Assembly (NCBI RefSeq): GCF_019457885.1
Contig: NZ_JAHZST010000011.1
Span: 124,001 to 188,000 of the forward strand
DNA length: 64,000 bases
Origin: Shewanella nanhaiensis
Lineage (GTDB): Bacteria > Pseudomonadota > Gammaproteobacteria > Enterobacterales > Shewanellaceae
Reading direction: 5' to 3'
The notes beneath the pieces are model-generated. The model was not told the origin of the DNA, made no database searches, and saw nothing but the letters and a program-made list of their open reading frames with translations. This document shows, one piece after another, positions 1 through 10,700 of the stretch. The translations under genes and the position numbers were made by a program. The stretch's first letter is position 1. Each line of letters opens with the position of its first letter.

Positions 1-1
1 A

Positions 2-283
2 CTCGCTACCTGCGTTATGTTGATTGCATCAGGTTGCGCTACACGAAGTGACTGGGAGGCTGTTAGTGGCTCTAAGAGTGACGGAGTTGTGACTTTACGC
101 TATGAGTTAGCAGCTTCAAAAGCTTACTTACCCGACGAACCTGGGGCAATAGCATTGGCTAAGCAAAGGTGTGGGTACTGGGGATTTTCGAGTGCTAAAG
201 CGTTTGATACACAGACTCAGCACTGTAGTGATGAAGTGTGTCGTACGTACATCATCACTAAAGATTATCAATGTATTAATTAA
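2..283 (+). CDS. YecR-like lipoprotein (5' end outside window)
   Basis: The reading frame is open to the left edge of the window, so the true start is probably upstream; the first in-window ATG is at 17 but lies inside what looks like the signal peptide. The visible N-terminus ends in a lipobox (IASGC), predicting an outer-membrane or envelope lipoprotein. The mature part has the SKSDGVVTLRYE block and a CGYWGFSSAKAF block followed by paired cysteines, which resembles the YecR family of small lipoproteins known near flagellar genes in enterics. The molecular role of YecR is not established. A hairpin that may terminate transcription follows. Confidence 0.7.
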   Translation, partial: LATCVMLIASGCATRSDWEAVSGSKSDGVVTLRYELAASKAYLPDEPGAIALAKQRCGYWGFSSAKAFDTQTQHCSDEVCRTYIITKDYQCIN

Positions 284-291
284 TCCCACTT

Positions 292-321
292 GGCTAGTCA
301 TATGTTCTTTTATGACTGGCC
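292..321 (+). terminator. hairpin after the YecR-like gene
   Basis: An 11-bp stem (292-302 with 311-321, one G-T pair) and 8-nt loop lie 8 bases after the stop of the lipoprotein gene. There is no strong T-run, so termination is likely but not certain. Confidence 0.45.
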
Positions 322-345
322 TTGGCTCGCTCTACGGTGGCCGCG

Positions 346-1128
346 TTAGCTTAAACGCGAACAACACACTTCACAGTTAACCTGTTTGCTCAACTTCATC
401 TCACGAAACTCCATGGTCATGGCATCGATCATCAATATCCTGCCAATCAGCGGTTTACCTATACCGCTTATCACCTTTATCGCTTCCACTGCCTGCAGAC
501 AGCCAATCATACCGACCACTGGGGCTAGTATTCCAGATTCGACGCAGGTGAGGTGCTGTTCACCGAAGAGCTTGCTGAAGCAGTGGTAACAAGGTGCTTC
601 ACCTTGATAGTCAAATACTGTCACAGTGCCCTCCATACGGATCGCTGCAGCTGAGATCAGTGGTACCCTGTGGGCAAAGCAGCTTTTATTGAGTTGTTCT
701 CGCACTGCGACATTATCGGTACAGTCCATCACCAAAGTATGTTTAGCAATTAAGGCATCGAACTCATGATCATCAAGTACAGCATTGATGGTCTCTACCT
801 GAAGATGTGGGTTGAGCTCACTAAGGGTTTCTTTAGCGGACTCGACTTTAGGCTGACCGATGTTTTTATCTTGATGTAACACCTGACGTTGTAGGTTTGA
901 TAGTTCAACTGTATCGAAGTCCACTAAGGTCATGGAGCCAATACCTGCAACGGCCAGATATTGTGTCGCCGCACATCCTAGCCCGCCAGCACCGATCACT
1001 AAGACTTTGGCGAGTTTTAATCTCTCCTGCCCCTCAAAATCCATCGCCTTGATGGAGATATGGCGGCTGTATCTGAGTATTTCACTGTCAGATAAAATCT
1101 CATCGCTGTCTGTGGTTGAACTCATCAC
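346..1128 (-). CDS. moeB: Molybdopterin-synthase adenylyltransferase MoeB
   Basis: MoeB adenylates the C-terminal glycine of the small molybdopterin synthase subunit MoaD with ATP so that it can be sulfurated. The 260-residue protein has the ThiF/E1-like fold signature: nucleotide-binding GAGGLG (residues about 46-51), the DFD acidic strand end (70-72) and the NLQRQ block. Two zinc-binding CxxC pairs are visible, CYHC (180-183) and CEVC (252-255). It lies 18 bases downstream of moeA on the same strand, so the two are very probably one transcript. ThiF is the main alternative, but the moeA neighbour and length favour MoeB. Confidence 0.95.
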   Translation of the reverse strand: MMSSTTDSDEILSDSEILRYSRHISIKAMDFEGQERLKLAKVLVIGAGGLGCAATQYLAVAGIGSMTLVDFDTVELSNLQRQVLHQDKNIGQPKVESAKETLSELNPHLQVETINAVLDDHEFDALIAKHTLVMDCTDNVAVREQLNKSCFAHRVPLISAAAIRMEGTVTVFDYQGEAPCYHCFSKLFGEQHLTCVESGILAPVVGMIGCLQAVEAIKVISGIGKPLIGRILMIDAMTMEFREMKLSKQVNCEVCCSRLS

Positions 1129-1146
1129 TGTTTCCTAGGATATAGA

Positions 1147-2391
1147 TTAGCAAAGTACTGAATTAAAAGGCTCTACGGTCACTAAGGTACCGTCTGCTGT
1201 GTTGCCCTGTTCCTGGGCTAAGATAACGAAACAGTTAGCTAAGCTCATGGAGGTCAGCATACCTGAGCCCTGTCCCCCTGTGATGGTGACTTCGGCTTCG
1301 CCTTGCGCGTTATGGCTTAATATTCCTCTTTGGTACTCAACACGTCCCGGAAATTTACGCAGCTCACCTTTGAGTGTCGCCTTAAGGGTTAAGGGCTTAG
1401 TTTGCGGTAATCCCTGCATCTTCTGCAGTAGTGGCCACACTAATTTATAGAAGGTGACCATAGAGGAGACGGGGTTTCCTGGAAGACCGCAGAATATCGC
1501 CTTGCCTAAGCGGCCGAAGGCGAAAGGCTTACCGGGTTTGATGGCCAGTTTCCAGAAGGTGATCTCACCCTCTTCATCCAAAATCTGTTTAGTGTAGTCG
1601 GCATCACCTACTGAGACGCCACCTGAGGTCAATACCATATCTGCGCAGGATGCGGCGTGGCGGAAAGCTTGTCTGATCGCTTCGGGATCATCTTCAATGA
1701 CACCAAGATCTATCCACTCAATATTTGCGCGGCTCAATAGGCCCTGAATCGTGTAGCGATTCGAGTCATATATCTGACCCGGTGCAAGTTCACTACCTAT
1801 GGGGCGCAACTCATCGCCAGTTGAGAAGAAGGCAACTTTGACCTGACGGGTCACCCGCAGCTGGCTGACACCTATGGTCGCCAATACGCCCATTTCGGCT
1901 GCGCCTATCTGTGTGCCAGAGAATAGCACCTTGCCACCAGTGCTAACTTCTTCACCTTGGTATCTTATATTGGCGCCTTTGGCTTTAGGGGCTTCAATGA
2001 AGATATCTCCCTCTTTAGCTTCAACCTTCTCCTGCATCTGCACTGTGTCATAGCCGTTAGGAACAGGTGCGCCAGTCATTATACGAACGCAGGTGTTGGG
2101 TTTAACCTCCCCTTCGAAAGGGTGTCCGGCAAAAGATTGTCCTATCAGAGTGAGGCTTTCATTATGAGCGAGATCGTCAAAGCGAAACGCATAACCGTCC
2201 ATCGCTGAGTTATTAAACGGTGGTAGATCGATACTCGAAGCCAGATCTTCCGCTAAAACACGTCCTAAGGCATGGGGGAGCTGCACCACTTCGGAGTCGT
2301 CGAGAGGCGTGACCTGCTCAAGAAGTCGGGTTATCGCTTCATCTGGGTGCATTAGACTAGGTTGAGAACAGGGATCGGCTTTAGTGGGCAT
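1147..2391 (-). CDS. moeA: Molybdopterin molybdenumtransferase MoeA
   Basis: MoeA inserts molybdate into adenylated molybdopterin, the last step of Mo-cofactor assembly. At 414 residues it has the usual family length. Visible family blocks are PPFNNSAMDGYA (about 57-68) in the N-terminal MoeA domain, FFSTGDEL and LTSGGVSVGDADY in the MoCF-binding domain, and GLPGNPVSS, followed by the small C-terminal beta domain. It is first in a moeA-moeB operon. Mo-cofactor supply fits an organism with several anaerobic respiratory enzymes. Confidence 0.96.
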   Translation of the reverse strand: MPTKADPCSQPSLMHPDEAITRLLEQVTPLDDSEVVQLPHALGRVLAEDLASSIDLPPFNNSAMDGYAFRFDDLAHNESLTLIGQSFAGHPFEGEVKPNTCVRIMTGAPVPNGYDTVQMQEKVEAKEGDIFIEAPKAKGANIRYQGEEVSTGGKVLFSGTQIGAAEMGVLATIGVSQLRVTRQVKVAFFSTGDELRPIGSELAPGQIYDSNRYTIQGLLSRANIEWIDLGVIEDDPEAIRQAFRHAASCADMVLTSGGVSVGDADYTKQILDEEGEITFWKLAIKPGKPFAFGRLGKAIFCGLPGNPVSSMVTFYKLVWPLLQKMQGLPQTKPLTLKATLKGELRKFPGRVEYQRGILSHNAQGEAEVTITGGQGSGMLTSMSLANCFVILAQEQGNTADGTLVTVEPFNSVLC

Positions 2392-2521
2392 CTGGCTACC
2401 TTCAAAAAGAGTGTAAATAAGACTAGGTTCGAAAAGCTAAAGTTGCCCGACATTATGCCATGCTCAAGGGAGAAGACTATGATCTTATACCGATTCTTTA
2501 AGGATAGATCTGTATAGAGAC

Positions 2522-2546
2522 AAAAAAGCCCACAATCCTGTGGGCT
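2522..2546 (-). terminator. Rho-independent terminator of the RND operon
   Basis: On the minus strand a 7-bp GC-rich stem (AGCCCAC/GTGGGCT) is followed directly by six T residues. It sits 20 bases beyond the stop codon of the adaptor gene and before moeA, separating the two operons. Confidence 0.9.
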
Positions 2547-2565
2547 AAGGGGATCTTGATTGGTA

Positions 2566-3666
2566 TTAACCTGCTGTCGCAGCTTTACTACCAGGGATTG
2601 CTTGAAACTGGACGACTTGACCATCTTGCAGTGTTTCAGCGCCGCGGATAACCACTGAGTCACTGTCGGTGAGTTGACCGTTTACTGCAATCCACTCTCC
2701 TTCACCGTCACCAAGCTCTACGGGGATCTTGACCGCTTTATTATCGAGATCGACTTTAAATACAAAGGCGCCAGTGGATCTCAAAATGATGGCATCTCTG
2801 GGCACTAAAGTGGTGAGCTGCTTAGGGGCGATAGGCAGGGCGAGTGAAACAAGCTCGCCAACACTGAAGGCATCATGCATCTCGATAGGGAGATCGATAC
2901 GGGCTTCGAAAGTCTGTGAGCGTACGTCGGATACAGGAATAAGGCTGCGAATATTACCGTGGAACTCACCTTGGCTATGATAGATATTGAGCTCATCGCC
3001 TTTCTTGACTCGCTTGCTGTGTTTAAGTGGTGCGTGTAGACGGATCTCCAAATTGTCGGGATCTGTCATGGCGATGATCGATTCAGAGCGGCTAATATCT
3101 TCTCCAGCTTGATGTTGGCGCTCGGTGATAATGCCATCAAAAGTGGCTTTGACTTCGGTTCTATCAAGGTTATCTAAGATCATCTTTAGCTTTATCTGCT
3201 CGAGTTTCAGATTTGCTGCCGCCAGATCGCGATCGGATTGCGCCTTATCTAACTCTGTTTCTGAGGCATTTTTGCTTTTGATAAGCTTTTTAAGTCTACT
3301 GTATTCACGCTCCAGACGCTTTAAGCTCACCTGTTCATACTCAATCTGAGCCTGTTGTTGCTCTTTTTGCAGTATCAATCTGGTCTGTTCCAGCCTAGCA
3401 ACGACCTCGCCGGCTTTGACTAAGGTGCCAGCCTCTTGTACCCAGTCGAGTTTACCATCTATGCCTGAGGTCAGTTCGGCACTGTTTCGTGAGTGGACCG
3501 AACCTATCACCATGATTTTAGGCGATAGTGCTCGATTTTCCACTTGAACGACGCTGACCAGACGAGGTGGCGTCTCCTGTTTTTCCGGTGTTTCCTCTTC
3601 AGCCATCACAGTGTATGGAAAGAGAAGTGTAAAGCACATTAAGGTTGGGATAAGGGTTTTCATCAC
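2566..3666 (-). CDS. RND efflux periplasmic adaptor (membrane fusion protein)
   Basis: A 366-residue adaptor that would link an inner-membrane RND pump to an outer-membrane channel. The first 22 residues form a Sec signal peptide ending in VMA. Then come a biotinyl-lipoyl-like half (WVQEAGTLVKAGEVVARLEQ region), a long charged coiled-coil hairpin (about 95-165), the second lipoyl half with the ATFDGIITER motif, and a beta-barrel. The gene overlaps the end of the upstream permease gene by 4 bases, so the two are translationally coupled. No outer-membrane factor is encoded next to it, so a shared TolC-type channel is likely. Substrate unknown. Confidence 0.92.
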   Translation of the reverse strand: MMKTLIPTLMCFTLLFPYTVMAEEETPEKQETPPRLVSVVQVENRALSPKIMVIGSVHSRNSAELTSGIDGKLDWVQEAGTLVKAGEVVARLEQTRLILQKEQQQAQIEYEQVSLKRLEREYSRLKKLIKSKNASETELDKAQSDRDLAAANLKLEQIKLKMILDNLDRTEVKATFDGIITERQHQAGEDISRSESIIAMTDPDNLEIRLHAPLKHSKRVKKGDELNIYHSQGEFHGNIRSLIPVSDVRSQTFEARIDLPIEMHDAFSVGELVSLALPIAPKQLTTLVPRDAIILRSTGAFVFKVDLDNKAVKIPVELGDGEGEWIAVNGQLTDSDSVVIRGAETLQDGQVVQFQAIPGSKAATAG

Positions 3667-6600
3667 TTGACTCCGGTATGAGTTGTTGCAACAGAGACAT
3701 TAAACGTGTCTGAAACTGGTATTGCTTTTTCCCGATGAGTTAAGCGCAGTAGACTAGGGATCAGGATAAGCGTAAAGAGCGCACTGAATGTCATGCCACC
3801 GACAATAACGGCTGCCAGACCTCGGTAGATCTCACTACCGACACCTGGTACTAGCATTAAGGGAAGCATGCCAAAAATGGAGGTTAAGGTGCTCATATAA
3901 ACAGGGCGGGCACGAGTAGAGACCGCTTGATAGATAGCACTATCGGTATCTAAGCCATCTCGGGTTCCTTGACGGGTTTGATCGACTAGCAAGATGGCGT
4001 TGTTGACCACTAGGCCAAGTAGAATGATAAAGCCTATCATGGTCAGTAGATCTAAGCTTTGAAAGCTAAACAGATTAAGCACTCTTAAGCTTATGACCCC
4101 GCCGCAGATCGCCAGTGGCATTGAGAGGAGTACCAGCAGACTGTCTTTTGTGGATTTGAACATCGCCGACATCAAAAGAAACAGTATTACCACTGCCAGT
4201 AGGAAGTTTGCCCCCATATCTTTAATGGTTTGATCGAGTTTATCTGCACTGCCACGGAACTTAAGGGAGCTATTATCCGGTAGGCTGGCTTTGAGCTCTG
4301 GCACAGCTTTGTCATTGATAGTCTCCAATGCTTCATCCAATGACATATCAGCTGGTGGGAAGATAAGTAAACTGACGCTCCGTTTTCCATTGACCCTTTG
4401 CAGTTGAGTCGGGCCGACGGTGCGCTTAATGGTAGCAAGCTCTCCTATGGTTTGTATTCCAGCTGCCTGAGTGAATACAGGCGTAGCTGCCAACTGTTCA
4501 GGAACCTGCCACTTAGGCCCCTTAAGTAAGATATCCATACGCTCATTACCGTCAAAATATTCTCCGACAAAGAGTCCAGAGGTATAAGCTCGAATAGCGT
4601 TGGCAATTTGGGTTCTGTCGACACCTGCTTGAGCTAATCTACGTTCATTGGGGATAAGCTGTAGCTCAGGCTGCGCCATAGAAAGGCCAGGTTGTGGACG
4701 CACGACCGCGCCAGGAAGTGCATCGGTGATAAGCTTCATTCCTGCCGCAGCTGAGGCCATGAGCGCCTCCATATCTGGTCCCTGAAGATCTATGTTGATT
4801 GCTCGCCCGCCATTAAAGCCAAATTGCAGCAGTGAACCGCGGTTAGTGAATGCTTGGGTATCTGGCAGACCAATTAAGATCTCATCATTAAGCAGCTTAA
4901 TCATCTCATCTGCTTGGGATGGATCCTCTGGGTAGATAAACAAGATATTAAACGCCGAGTACATGGAGAAGTTGTAACCTTTTATATAAGGTGTTTTTAC
5001 CTTGTCATAGTAAGGTTTGAGCCTTTCTATGATGGTATCGCCAACCTCTTTCTCTAAGGTTTGTACATTCGATCCCGGTGGCAGAGAGAAGAAGGCAAAT
5101 ATTCCGTCCGATCTAGCCTGAGGGAGAAAGTCGGGGCGTGGCATCAAGGTGAAAGTCAGTGCGCCACTGCCAATGATAAGCAGTCCACACCAAGCAGCCG
5201 CTCGCTTTTTGTTGCCAGTAAGCAATTTTATGAGCTGAGTTAGCTTAGACCAAAGGTCTTGCTTGAGCTGCTTATTATCGGCAGGCTTAGGGAATTTGAG
5301 CCACAGCAAACTAAACACTGGAATTAAAGTGATGGCGCTAATAAAGGAGGAGACGACTGCGACAGAGAGAGTGAGTGCCAGATCTGAAAACAGCTGACCT
5401 TCGACTCCTGGCATAAATAGAATGGGCAGGAAGATGGCAATGGTTGTGGCTGTTGAAGCCATTAGTGCGCCTTTCACTTGAGCTGTACCTTGCTCGATAG
5501 CTTCTCGTGTCGTGCGACCTTGCTGTATAAGCCGCACAATATTCTCCTGCACTATGATGGCGGCATCAAGTACCAAACCAACGGCAAATGCGAGCCCTGC
5601 AAGGGAGATAACATTAAGCGTACGTCCCATTGCTTCTAGTGAGAAGAAAGCGATTAAAAGGGCGACAGGTATGGTGGATGCAATCATTAAGGTGGCACGG
5701 AAGTTTCTTAGAAATGCGAAGAGGATAACCAGTGCTAGTAGCACTCCTATGGCTAGGTTTCCTTTTACCAACTGAATAGCTCGCTTGATATGAATCGAAG
5801 CATCAAAGGAGAGGTCCATCACTAAGCCTGCATCTTTTAGGGCACCCTCATTTAGTTCTGCAATGGCTTTATTGACCCCCTCAAGTACTGTCACTGTATT
5901 GGCGTCGAAGGTTCCCTGTAGTGTCATGTAGTAGGCTGTATAGCCGTTTCGTTTTGTGAATCCCTGCACTTCAGCCGTGGAGATACTGACATCGGCTAAC
6001 TCATTGAGGTAGACAGGTCGACCCTCATTGTAGGTGACGATCAATTCGCCTAAATTCTCTGGAGTGTATTGGCCGATAAAGCGAACCGTGTATTGGCGAC
6101 GACCTACATTGGCTGTGCCACCGGAGATATCGGCGGCCCGTGAGAGGGTGTTTCTGAGCTGATCTAATGTGATCCCCAGTGCAGCTGCGCGGTAGGGATC
6201 AAACTCAATGTGTAACTCTTTGGGCTGACGACTTTGTAGTTGTACTGAGCCAACACCGGTGATCTGCCTGAGTCTGGGCTCGACCACATCATCGATGAGC
6301 TTTTGATATTGGCCAAAGTCTGTGGCTGGGTTATCCGGTGCCATACGGATAAGCAGAGAAGCTAGGTTAGGTGTTCCGCGGCCACCACCAACATTGATGA
6401 AAGGTTCGTTAGCATCGAGTGGGCGGGGAGGTGTTTGGTTTAATGCGTTAATGACATTAATCATCCCCTCCTGCATATTACTACCCACTTCAAACGTGAG
6501 GGTGACGGCCCCGAAACCCTGAGAGATGTTTGAGCTCATCTCTATCACACCGGGAACTTGTCTTAAGACATTTTCCTGAGGTTCAATGATATTTGATTCC

Positions 6601-6776
6601 ATCTCCTGGGGAGCGGCAGAACGCCAGTTGTTAAAAACAGATATCTGTGGTTGTTGAATATCTGGCAGCAGTTGGATCGGGAGTTTAGCGATGGCCAGTA
6701 GACCAAAGATGGCGATCAACAGAAGAGTGACTAAAGTGCCTGCTGGGTTATGGGTACTTATTCGGGTCAGGTTCAT
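3663..6776 (-). CDS. RND multidrug efflux permease (AcrB/MdtB-like)
   Basis: A proton-driven inner-membrane exporter of about 1037 residues. I chose the ATG at 6776 (MNLTRISTHNPAG), which has a GGA ribosome-binding core 8 bases upstream; a GTG at 6791 would add five residues. It shows the RND layout: one TM segment near residue 10, a large periplasmic loop, a block of six TM segments around 340-540, then a second loop and TM block (about 860-1020). The proton-relay segment reads LVLDAAIIVQENI, with one Asp where AcrB has two, as in other hydrophobe/amphiphile-efflux subgroups. It is co-transcribed with the adaptor. Substrate cannot be read from sequence. Confidence 0.93.
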   Translation of the reverse strand: MNLTRISTHNPAGTLVTLLLIAIFGLLAIAKLPIQLLPDIQQPQISVFNNWRSAAPQEMESNIIEPQENVLRQVPGVIEMSSNISQGFGAVTLTFEVGSNMQEGMINVINALNQTPPRPLDANEPFINVGGGRGTPNLASLLIRMAPDNPATDFGQYQKLIDDVVEPRLRQITGVGSVQLQSRQPKELHIEFDPYRAAALGITLDQLRNTLSRAADISGGTANVGRRQYTVRFIGQYTPENLGELIVTYNEGRPVYLNELADVSISTAEVQGFTKRNGYTAYYMTLQGTFDANTVTVLEGVNKAIAELNEGALKDAGLVMDLSFDASIHIKRAIQLVKGNLAIGVLLALVILFAFLRNFRATLMIASTIPVALLIAFFSLEAMGRTLNVISLAGLAFAVGLVLDAAIIVQENIVRLIQQGRTTREAIEQGTAQVKGALMASTATTIAIFLPILFMPGVEGQLFSDLALTLSVAVVSSFISAITLIPVFSLLWLKFPKPADNKQLKQDLWSKLTQLIKLLTGNKKRAAAWCGLLIIGSGALTFTLMPRPDFLPQARSDGIFAFFSLPPGSNVQTLEKEVGDTIIERLKPYYDKVKTPYIKGYNFSMYSAFNILFIYPEDPSQADEMIKLLNDEILIGLPDTQAFTNRGSLLQFGFNGGRAINIDLQGPDMEALMASAAAGMKLITDALPGAVVRPQPGLSMAQPELQLIPNERRLAQAGVDRTQIANAIRAYTSGLFVGEYFDGNERMDILLKGPKWQVPEQLAATPVFTQAAGIQTIGELATIKRTVGPTQLQRVNGKRSVSLLIFPPADMSLDEALETINDKAVPELKASLPDNSSLKFRGSADKLDQTIKDMGANFLLAVVILFLLMSAMFKSTKDSLLVLLSMPLAICGGVISLRVLNLFSFQSLDLLTMIGFIILLGLVVNNAILLVDQTRQGTRDGLDTDSAIYQAVSTRARPVYMSTLTSIFGMLPLMLVPGVGSEIYRGLAAVIVGGMTFSALFTLILIPSLLRLTHREKAIPVSDTFNVSVATTHTGVK

Positions 6777-7130
6777 AATTTTTCCAGTCACTTAGAGAGT
6801 CTGTTTTCTAGCTCTCTTTCTTAGTCTTGTTTTGAGGTATTCATTATTAGGCGCTAAATACTAGGAATTAATTCTAGGAACCAAGTGTTAATAGGTCTGT
6901 ATGAAATGGTTAGTAAATGTTGCAGTTGAGGTGTAATTTCAATCAAGGTGAGATTAATGAGAATTATTTGTATTTATAAAACAGTGGCTTAAGTAAATTT
7001 TATTGATTTTTTCTCCTCTCTTTATGACAATGGACTCTTACAGACCAGATGATATTGAAATGTTGGTAAGGTGAACTTTACCGCTCCAACATAGGGTTAA
7101 TCTTTTAAATATATGTAGATAGGAAGAACA
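6777..7130. other. Divergent intergenic region (RND operon / ferritin)
   Basis: AT-rich region carrying promoters for the leftward RND operon and the rightward ferritin gene. No small ORF or RNA gene is recognised. The only site noted is the Fur-like motif at 6952-6970. Confidence 0.5.
6952..6970 (+). promoter_or_regulatory. Possible Fur box upstream of ferritin
   Basis: The 19 bases GATTAATGAGAATTATTTG resemble the Fur operator consensus, matching AATGATAATCATTAT at about 11 of 15 positions. Iron control of a ferritin gene is well precedented. It lies 160 bases before the ATG. AT-rich sequence gives such matches by chance, so this is only suggestive. Confidence 0.3.
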
Positions 7131-7658
7131 ATGCTTGCACAAACTATGATAGATCAATTGAATGCTCAGATTAATGTGGAGTTTTTTTCTTCTAACCTCT
7201 ACCTACAGATGAGCGCTTGGTGCGAAGATAAAGGCTTCGAAGGTGCTGCCAAATTTATGCGCGCTCACGCTGATGAAGAGATGCAGCATATGCATCGTCT
7301 ATTTACTTACGTGAGTGAAACAGGTGGTATGCCACTGTTAGGTGCTATTGAAGCACCGCAAGCTGAGTTTAGTTCTCTGCTGGCTCTGTTTGAGTACACT
7401 TATGAGCATGAGCAGATGATCACTAGAAAAATTAATGATCTAGCCCATGCCGCGTTTACAAATCAAGACTACTCTACCTTCAACTTCCTGCAGTGGTATG
7501 TATCTGAGCAGCATGAAGAGGAGAAGTTGTTCAAATCAGTTGTCGATAAGATCCGTTTAGTGGGTGAAGATGGTAAGGCCCTGTTCTTTGTTGATAAAGA
7601 TCTGGCTCAGATGGCGGTGAGTGAGTCTGAGAGTGTGATGACTGGCGAAGGCGCTTAA
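7131..7658 (+). CDS. ftnA: Non-haem ferritin (FtnA type)
   Basis: Iron-storage ferritin that oxidises Fe(II) and stores it as a ferric mineral in a 24-subunit cytoplasmic shell. The 175-residue length and motifs match bacterial FtnA: NVEFFSSNLYLQMS with the ferroxidase Glu, then HADEEMQHMHRL, and QWYVSEQHEEEKLF in the fourth helix. It lacks the haem-ligand arrangement of bacterioferritin. A good ribosome-binding site (AGGAAG) lies 5 bases before the ATG. A bidirectional hairpin follows. Confidence 0.95.
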   Translation: MLAQTMIDQLNAQINVEFFSSNLYLQMSAWCEDKGFEGAAKFMRAHADEEMQHMHRLFTYVSETGGMPLLGAIEAPQAEFSSLLALFEYTYEHEQMITRKINDLAHAAFTNQDYSTFNFLQWYVSEQHEEEKLFKSVVDKIRLVGEDGKALFFVDKDLAQMAVSESESVMTGEGA

Positions 7659-7684
7659 GCCAATAAGCTAAGTAAAAGTGGGTT

Positions 7685-7717
7685 GAGCTAAGAAGCAATA
7701 GGCTTGTTTCTTAGCTC
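7685..7717. terminator. Bidirectional terminator between ferritin and the GGDEF-EAL gene
   Basis: A perfect 10-bp stem (GAGCTAAGAA with TTCTTAGCTC) between two convergent genes, with T/A-rich flanks. It probably terminates both transcripts. Confidence 0.75.
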
Positions 7718-7724
7718 TATTTCA

Positions 7725-10700
7725 TTAGATGTTTAGATACTCTTCTAGGTTTTGTTCATCTGTTAATGTTGGCGTCAGCCTCTGTATGAGTAAATTGGTT
7801 AACTCGTAACTCGGCAGTGGACGTGAGATGAGATACCCTTGACCAAAGTCACAGCCTAAACTGTGTAAAAACGCCAGTTGTTCTTCAGTTTCTATCCCCT
7901 CTGCCACAAGTTTAAGCTCTAAACTTTTTCCCATCATTATAATGGCTTTAATCAGGTTGGCATCGGACTGGCACTCCAACATATTGTCGACAAAGCTTTT
8001 ATCTATTTTGATCACTGAGATAGGGAAGCTTTTTAGGTAACTGAGGGATGAGTAGCCGGTACCAAAATCATCGATATAGATATCCATGCCGTGATCACGA
8101 ATCGCCTCTAAAGCATGTAAGCACTGCTCTCTGTCCTCCATTAACATAGATTCAGTGATCTCTATATGCAGGTATTTGGCATCTATACCGTATTTTTTCA
8201 GTAATTTAGATATCAGACGATTAAAGGATATCTGATTGCCATTGATAAGTTGCCTGCCTGAAACATTGACCGCCATATTGATCATATAGCCCTTATTATG
8301 CCAACTATGAAGATCGATGAGTGCCTGCTCGAGTACCCACTCTCCTATTGGCTCTATTAGGCCTGTCTCTTCGGCAAGTGGAATAAATTGATCCGGTGGG
8401 ATCAATCCAAACTTAGGATCTTGCCAACGGATTAAGGCTTCAACGCCAATAACGCTGTGATCATTAAGGGTAACTATGGGTTGGTAATTCAGGCAGAACT
8501 CTTTTTGAAGCACGGCTCGTCTGAGACGTTGCTCTAGCTGGATCCTCTCCAGCATATTGGCATTCATCTCTGGGGAGAAATACCGGTAGTTACTACGGCC
8601 ATCCCCCTTAGCTTTATACATAGCGGTTTCGGCGTTTCGAGTTAAAAGCTCTGGATCGTCACCGTTATCAGGATAGAGGCAGATGCCAATACTTGCCGAG
8701 ATCATCAACTCGTTATGGCTAAGATCGAAAGGTGAGGAGATATGTTTAAGCACAGATTCGGTGAACTTTTTTAACTGCTCCTCTGTTTCGATCTGGGTTT
8801 TAATTATCACAAACTCATCACCACTGTAGCGGGCAACAAAATCATGCTGATCTAGCAGGTATTCCAATCTTGCTGCAACCAGGCGAAGCAACTCATTACC
8901 TAAGTTATGGCCATAAATATCATTAATATATTTGAACCTATCTAAGTCGATAAATAAGATGGCTAGCTGTGATGATTTCTGTTTACTCTGAAGTATCTCC
9001 TGCTGCAATCTTGTGGTGTAGAGATGGTGATTAGGGAGGTTTGTCAGTGCATCGTAATTGGTTTTATACCAGATATCTTGCTCATACTTTTTGCGATTAC
9101 TGATATCAAGAAATAGGCCTATATGTTGGATAATTTTGCCTGCTTCATCGCGCACGACCGTGATAGCTAGGTATTCGGGGTATACCTGTCCATTCTTGCG
9201 TTTATTCCACACCTCTCCTTCCCATTTATCACTCTGTTCCAGAGATGACCACATGGATTGGTAGTAGCCAGCGGGTTGCATATCTGATTTTAACATCGAA
9301 GGTTTCTTGCCTTTAACCTCCTCTAATGTGTATCCAGTTATCTGGGTGAAGGCGGGGTTAACCAATTCGATACAGTTATTTTTATCCGTAACCATTATCC
9401 CTTCGGCAGAATAGTTAAATACGGCAGCGGCTAAATTCAGCTGGCTATTGGCTTTTAATCGCTCTTTTAACATTAGGTTGAGCGACTGAGACATCTGGGC
9501 TATCTCATCATTCCCCTCTACGGCCACTGTCAGATCTAGATGAGGATCTTGGGCCATTTTCTGCATATCTGTAGCTATGGCTGAAACACTACCAACTAAG
9601 CTCCTCACCATAATGCGACCTAAAATAAACAGAAGTAATATATTGATGAGGGTGGCCGTTATTCCTACTGTGAGAAAAAGCAGAGAGTCACTTTTTTGCT
9701 GAGCACTTAACTTCTCGATTCTGTTTGAGATAGTCGAGCTTAGTTGGTGCAGATCATCAATTCGTTTACTGGTGGTCTGCCACCACTCTTCACTATTGAC
9801 TTTAGGTGTTTGCAATTGAAGCTGCGAGAGTGAAGCAAGCATAGGTCCATCATCAACGCGGACTAAATTGTCCTGCTCCTGAATCTTTATTCCCTCTTGT
9901 TTCAGCTGTTTTAGTTGGAAGATATTCTCTTGGTACTCCCCAATTGTCTCTCTGATCTGAGCGAGAGAGGCGTGTTGTAAAGGGGTCAAAAAATGTTGTT
10001 GCTCTATGGTCGAGAGCTTATTTCTAAGCTGCTGAACTTTATCTTGAAACTGATCAAAATATCTAATGTCACCTCTGAGTAGATAATTTTTAAAGTTATG
10101 GATTAAACCGCCATAACCCAGTAGAAGGTTGAGCTCCTGTGCCTGACTCACTAAGTGGATCTGAGACTTTATCTTTTGCCTCATTATCAGATATTGAGTA
10201 TGAGTTTCGCTGGCTAGCATCTTTCTAATGTATTGCTTATGCTCAGTTCCAGCGGTGGAAAGTAGCTGGTTTACAGAGTCATCCAGCTCATTTTCTATGG
10301 CGTGAATGGTGATAATGGTATTGGATGTCATCAACTTTGCCGAGAGTAGCCTATTGACGAGTCCTCGCTCCTGACCCGCTAACTCCTGTATATCTAATAC
10401 ATGAAGTAGATCGTTATAGGCACTGACTTGGGAGGCATCTTGGGTATGCATCTGAAGTTGAGATATAAAGAGCAGCAGGCGGTAGTTAAACTCTGAAAAA
10501 TACTGAAAAGCCGCACTTTCTGGCAGGGAGATGCTTTTCCTAATATCCTGCAGTTGTAGTCCAATGGCTTGGATACGTTGAAAGTTCTCAAATAGCATTT
10601 GTGTGCGAGCAGCTTTTTGATTAAGAACTTTTCCCAGGGACTGGTTGGTGAGTAGTTTATTAAGCTGCAGATCGGTCTGCTGCTGTTGTTCGAGTAAACG

